Assembly (NCBI RefSeq): GCF_964199755.1
Contig: NC_133897.1
Location: forward strand, 136,587,625-136,651,624
Source: Larus michahellis
Lineage: Eukaryota > Chordata > Aves > Charadriiformes > Laridae
Length of the DNA: 64,000 nt
Direction: 5' to 3'
Part shown: positions 62,510 to 64,000 of the stretch, in pieces
How positions within the stretch are numbered: position 1 is the stretch's first letter
How the letters are laid out: each line of letters opens with the position of its first letter
Position numbers and translations under genes: made by a program
Notes under the pieces: model-generated
Told to the model about the DNA's origin: nothing
The model's database searches: none
What the model saw: only the letters and a program-made list of their open reading frames with translations

Positions 62510-62640
62510 GTTCATGCCAGGCACTAGGCAAACACAACAGGAAGACAGTCTTTTCAGCAAGGAGTCCACAGTCTAAATAAGCTCAAGCAACTAAGACAAG
62601 ATGGCAAACAAGAAACTAATTAAGAACAAGAAAGGAATTG
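62510..62640 (+). mobile_element. Possible ancient amniote dispersed repeat
   Basis: The phrases tgccaggcactaggcaaaca, gcaaggagtccacagtctaa and acaagatggcaaacaagaaa occur in the same order and spacing as in an old interspersed repeat common in amniote genomes (tgccaggcactgtgct...aaggagcttacagtct). I do not remember the family name securely. Confidence 0.35.
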
Positions 62641-63319
62641 GAAGGAAACAAGGAGACGGAGTGGTCAGCATGGTGGGTGACGGTTTCAGATATGGAGAGT
62701 CCTGGAGCTCTCGTAGGACAGTAGCTTTCTTTCTTTTATTAGGAGTACGTTTCAAGTAAATTCCTATCAAATGCTTGCCTTAAAAAAAACTTTCATGTTT
62801 CATTTTCTACATTTCTGGTCTCTCCAGATGACATTGTATTAACTCTCTGTCCTAACTGATCTGTGCTTTGTTACTCTTCTGTACCTATTTCTTTGGTTTG
62901 TATTTGTTGCCTGTCTGCAGTATTCTCCAGTCTTTGCAGAAAACAGGATAACATATCAACAATATTTTATACATTACGGAAATTTTAGAATACGTTTTAG
63001 AAGCAAGAGAGACATTACAGCATCTATACCGGAGTACATGTGAGTAAAGATTTTTCTTCTTTATTTTTTTTTTTCATTTTATGGAGGAACAAACCAAAAC
63101 AGATTGTTGCTCACAAAGCATGTCTATCAGTAACCCCGGTTTCCAGCAGCCTTCCCTTTCAAAAAGGAAGTTACAAAGCGCTACATCCAGTCACTGTGAC
63201 CTAAATGTACTTCTGCTGCTAGGCAAAGGTGTTACCTCAGCTTAGGGCTTCTGTGTTACAAATTGATGTAGCTCTTTTCTTAAAGAAAACAGAAATAAAC
63301 TAATGACACACACACGCAT

Positions 63320-63355
63320 GAAAAAAAAACAAAACAAAAAAAAACCAAACAAGCT
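63320..63355. repeat. A-rich (AAAAC)n-like simple repeat
   Basis: Runs of A are interrupted by single or paired C. Confidence 0.88.
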
Positions 63356-64000
63356 GTTTGTTTCACCTCTACATATTTAGAGTAAAAAAAAAAAATTGCA
63401 GTTGTTGTGGTTATTTACAAGACAAATATTTTTCAGCTTTACAAAATTTTATGTGAAAGTTATGAAAGCCAAGTCCAGATCTTATCACCTACAAGGTCTC
63501 TATCATCAGGAGAGTCCTATTATTTTATATTAATCTTCCTCCAAAAGGTAAACAACCTCAGGAACCTGGTCAGGATTGGTGCTCAGCCAAAGGTTTAAAG
63601 GGAAGAGTAAGATCCAGGTTAGTCCAAGTACCATCGATGTTTCAGTAGAACTGCAATAATAGAAGGTGAGATAGTGGCATTTTTAATGGTGGAGGGTAGG
63701 AAAAAGGACCTTTTCATTTGAAAAGCCTAGTTGTTGTGCAAGATGTGAGAATAAGAAGTGAGGTGACCAGAGACTGTGGAGTCCTTGCTGCTTAAGCGAA
63801 AAAAATAAGAGAAATTTTCCCTTTCAGAAAACTTTCTCTAAGAGTAAATATATTTAGGGAAATATTTGTACGTTATTTGTTAGAATTCTGATTTGGAAGA
63901 TTTTCCTGTCACCTGCCGTTTTCCCTTTAGGAAGAATGAAATGATGGTTATTGTAATATTTACGTAGAAGTTGCTGTAGGATTCCTCTTGGGAACATAAG

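Larger units (their letters stand above)
54615..64000. other. Long non-coding stretch, no gene seen
   Basis: About 9.4 kb, AT-rich. Open frames are all under 80 codons and none shows domain-like or coiled-coil composition. It contains poly-A runs (near 56322 and 63371), an A/C-rich repeat near 63320-63355 and one possible ancient dispersed repeat near 62.5 kb. Exons of the coiled-coil gene were looked for and not found. Confidence 0.5.

Noticed and set aside
1-64000. CRISPR arrays, operons, tRNA or rRNA genes, integrases
   Set aside because: No regularly spaced repeats, no clustered long ORFs with ribosome binding sites and no cloverleaf or rRNA signature were seen. The sequence is vertebrate in character.

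Overview
This is eukaryotic, AT-rich, gene-poor DNA, almost certainly from a bird. The diagnosis rests on four clear CR1 retrotransposon copies (two with the avian-type 3' end, guanine-rich leader and ATTCTATG-like octamer tail), a fifth older CR1/L3-like copy, and a solo long terminal repeat that opens TGTCCTGGTTTAGG, a style typical of avian ERVL-like elements. No bacterial gene organisation, rRNA, tRNA or CRISPR array is visible.

Layout. 1-18.5 kb: non-coding, with two plus-strand CR1 fragments (556-1135, 1978-2073), one minus-strand solo LTR (11301-11875) and one minus-strand CR1 (12697-13605). 18.5-39 kb: a plus-strand multi-exon gene for a long coiled-coil protein. I reconstruct seven exons whose splice phases connect in one chain (18483-18776, 20838-21084, 24467-24656, 28615-28677, 28739-28862, 32271-32363, 38826-38991). 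Further weaker candidate exons lie at 36024, 39630 and 42693. 19.5-22.7 kb: introns with complex, non-repetitive sequence that looks like conserved non-coding elements. 43-51.7 kb: mostly non-coding, with palindromes, short direct repeats and a doubtful minus-strand coding relic. 51.7-54.6 kb: two minus-strand CR1 copies, the second young enough to keep a 258-codon open C-terminal ORF2. 54.6-64 kb: non-coding.

The point of most interest is the coiled-coil gene. The phase chain holds only if two lesions are accepted: an in-frame TAA at 28854 near the end of exon 5, and one extra base inside the 38826-38991 exon. This looks like either a decaying (unitary) pseudogene or assembly errors in an intact gene. 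I cannot name the gene from sequence alone. A PMFBP1-like sperm coiled-coil protein is a guess, prompted by the protein type and by the CNE-like introns, because PMFBP1 sits beside a regulatory desert next to ZFHX3 in other amniotes. The 5' end of the gene (initiator Met, promoter) was not found in the window.
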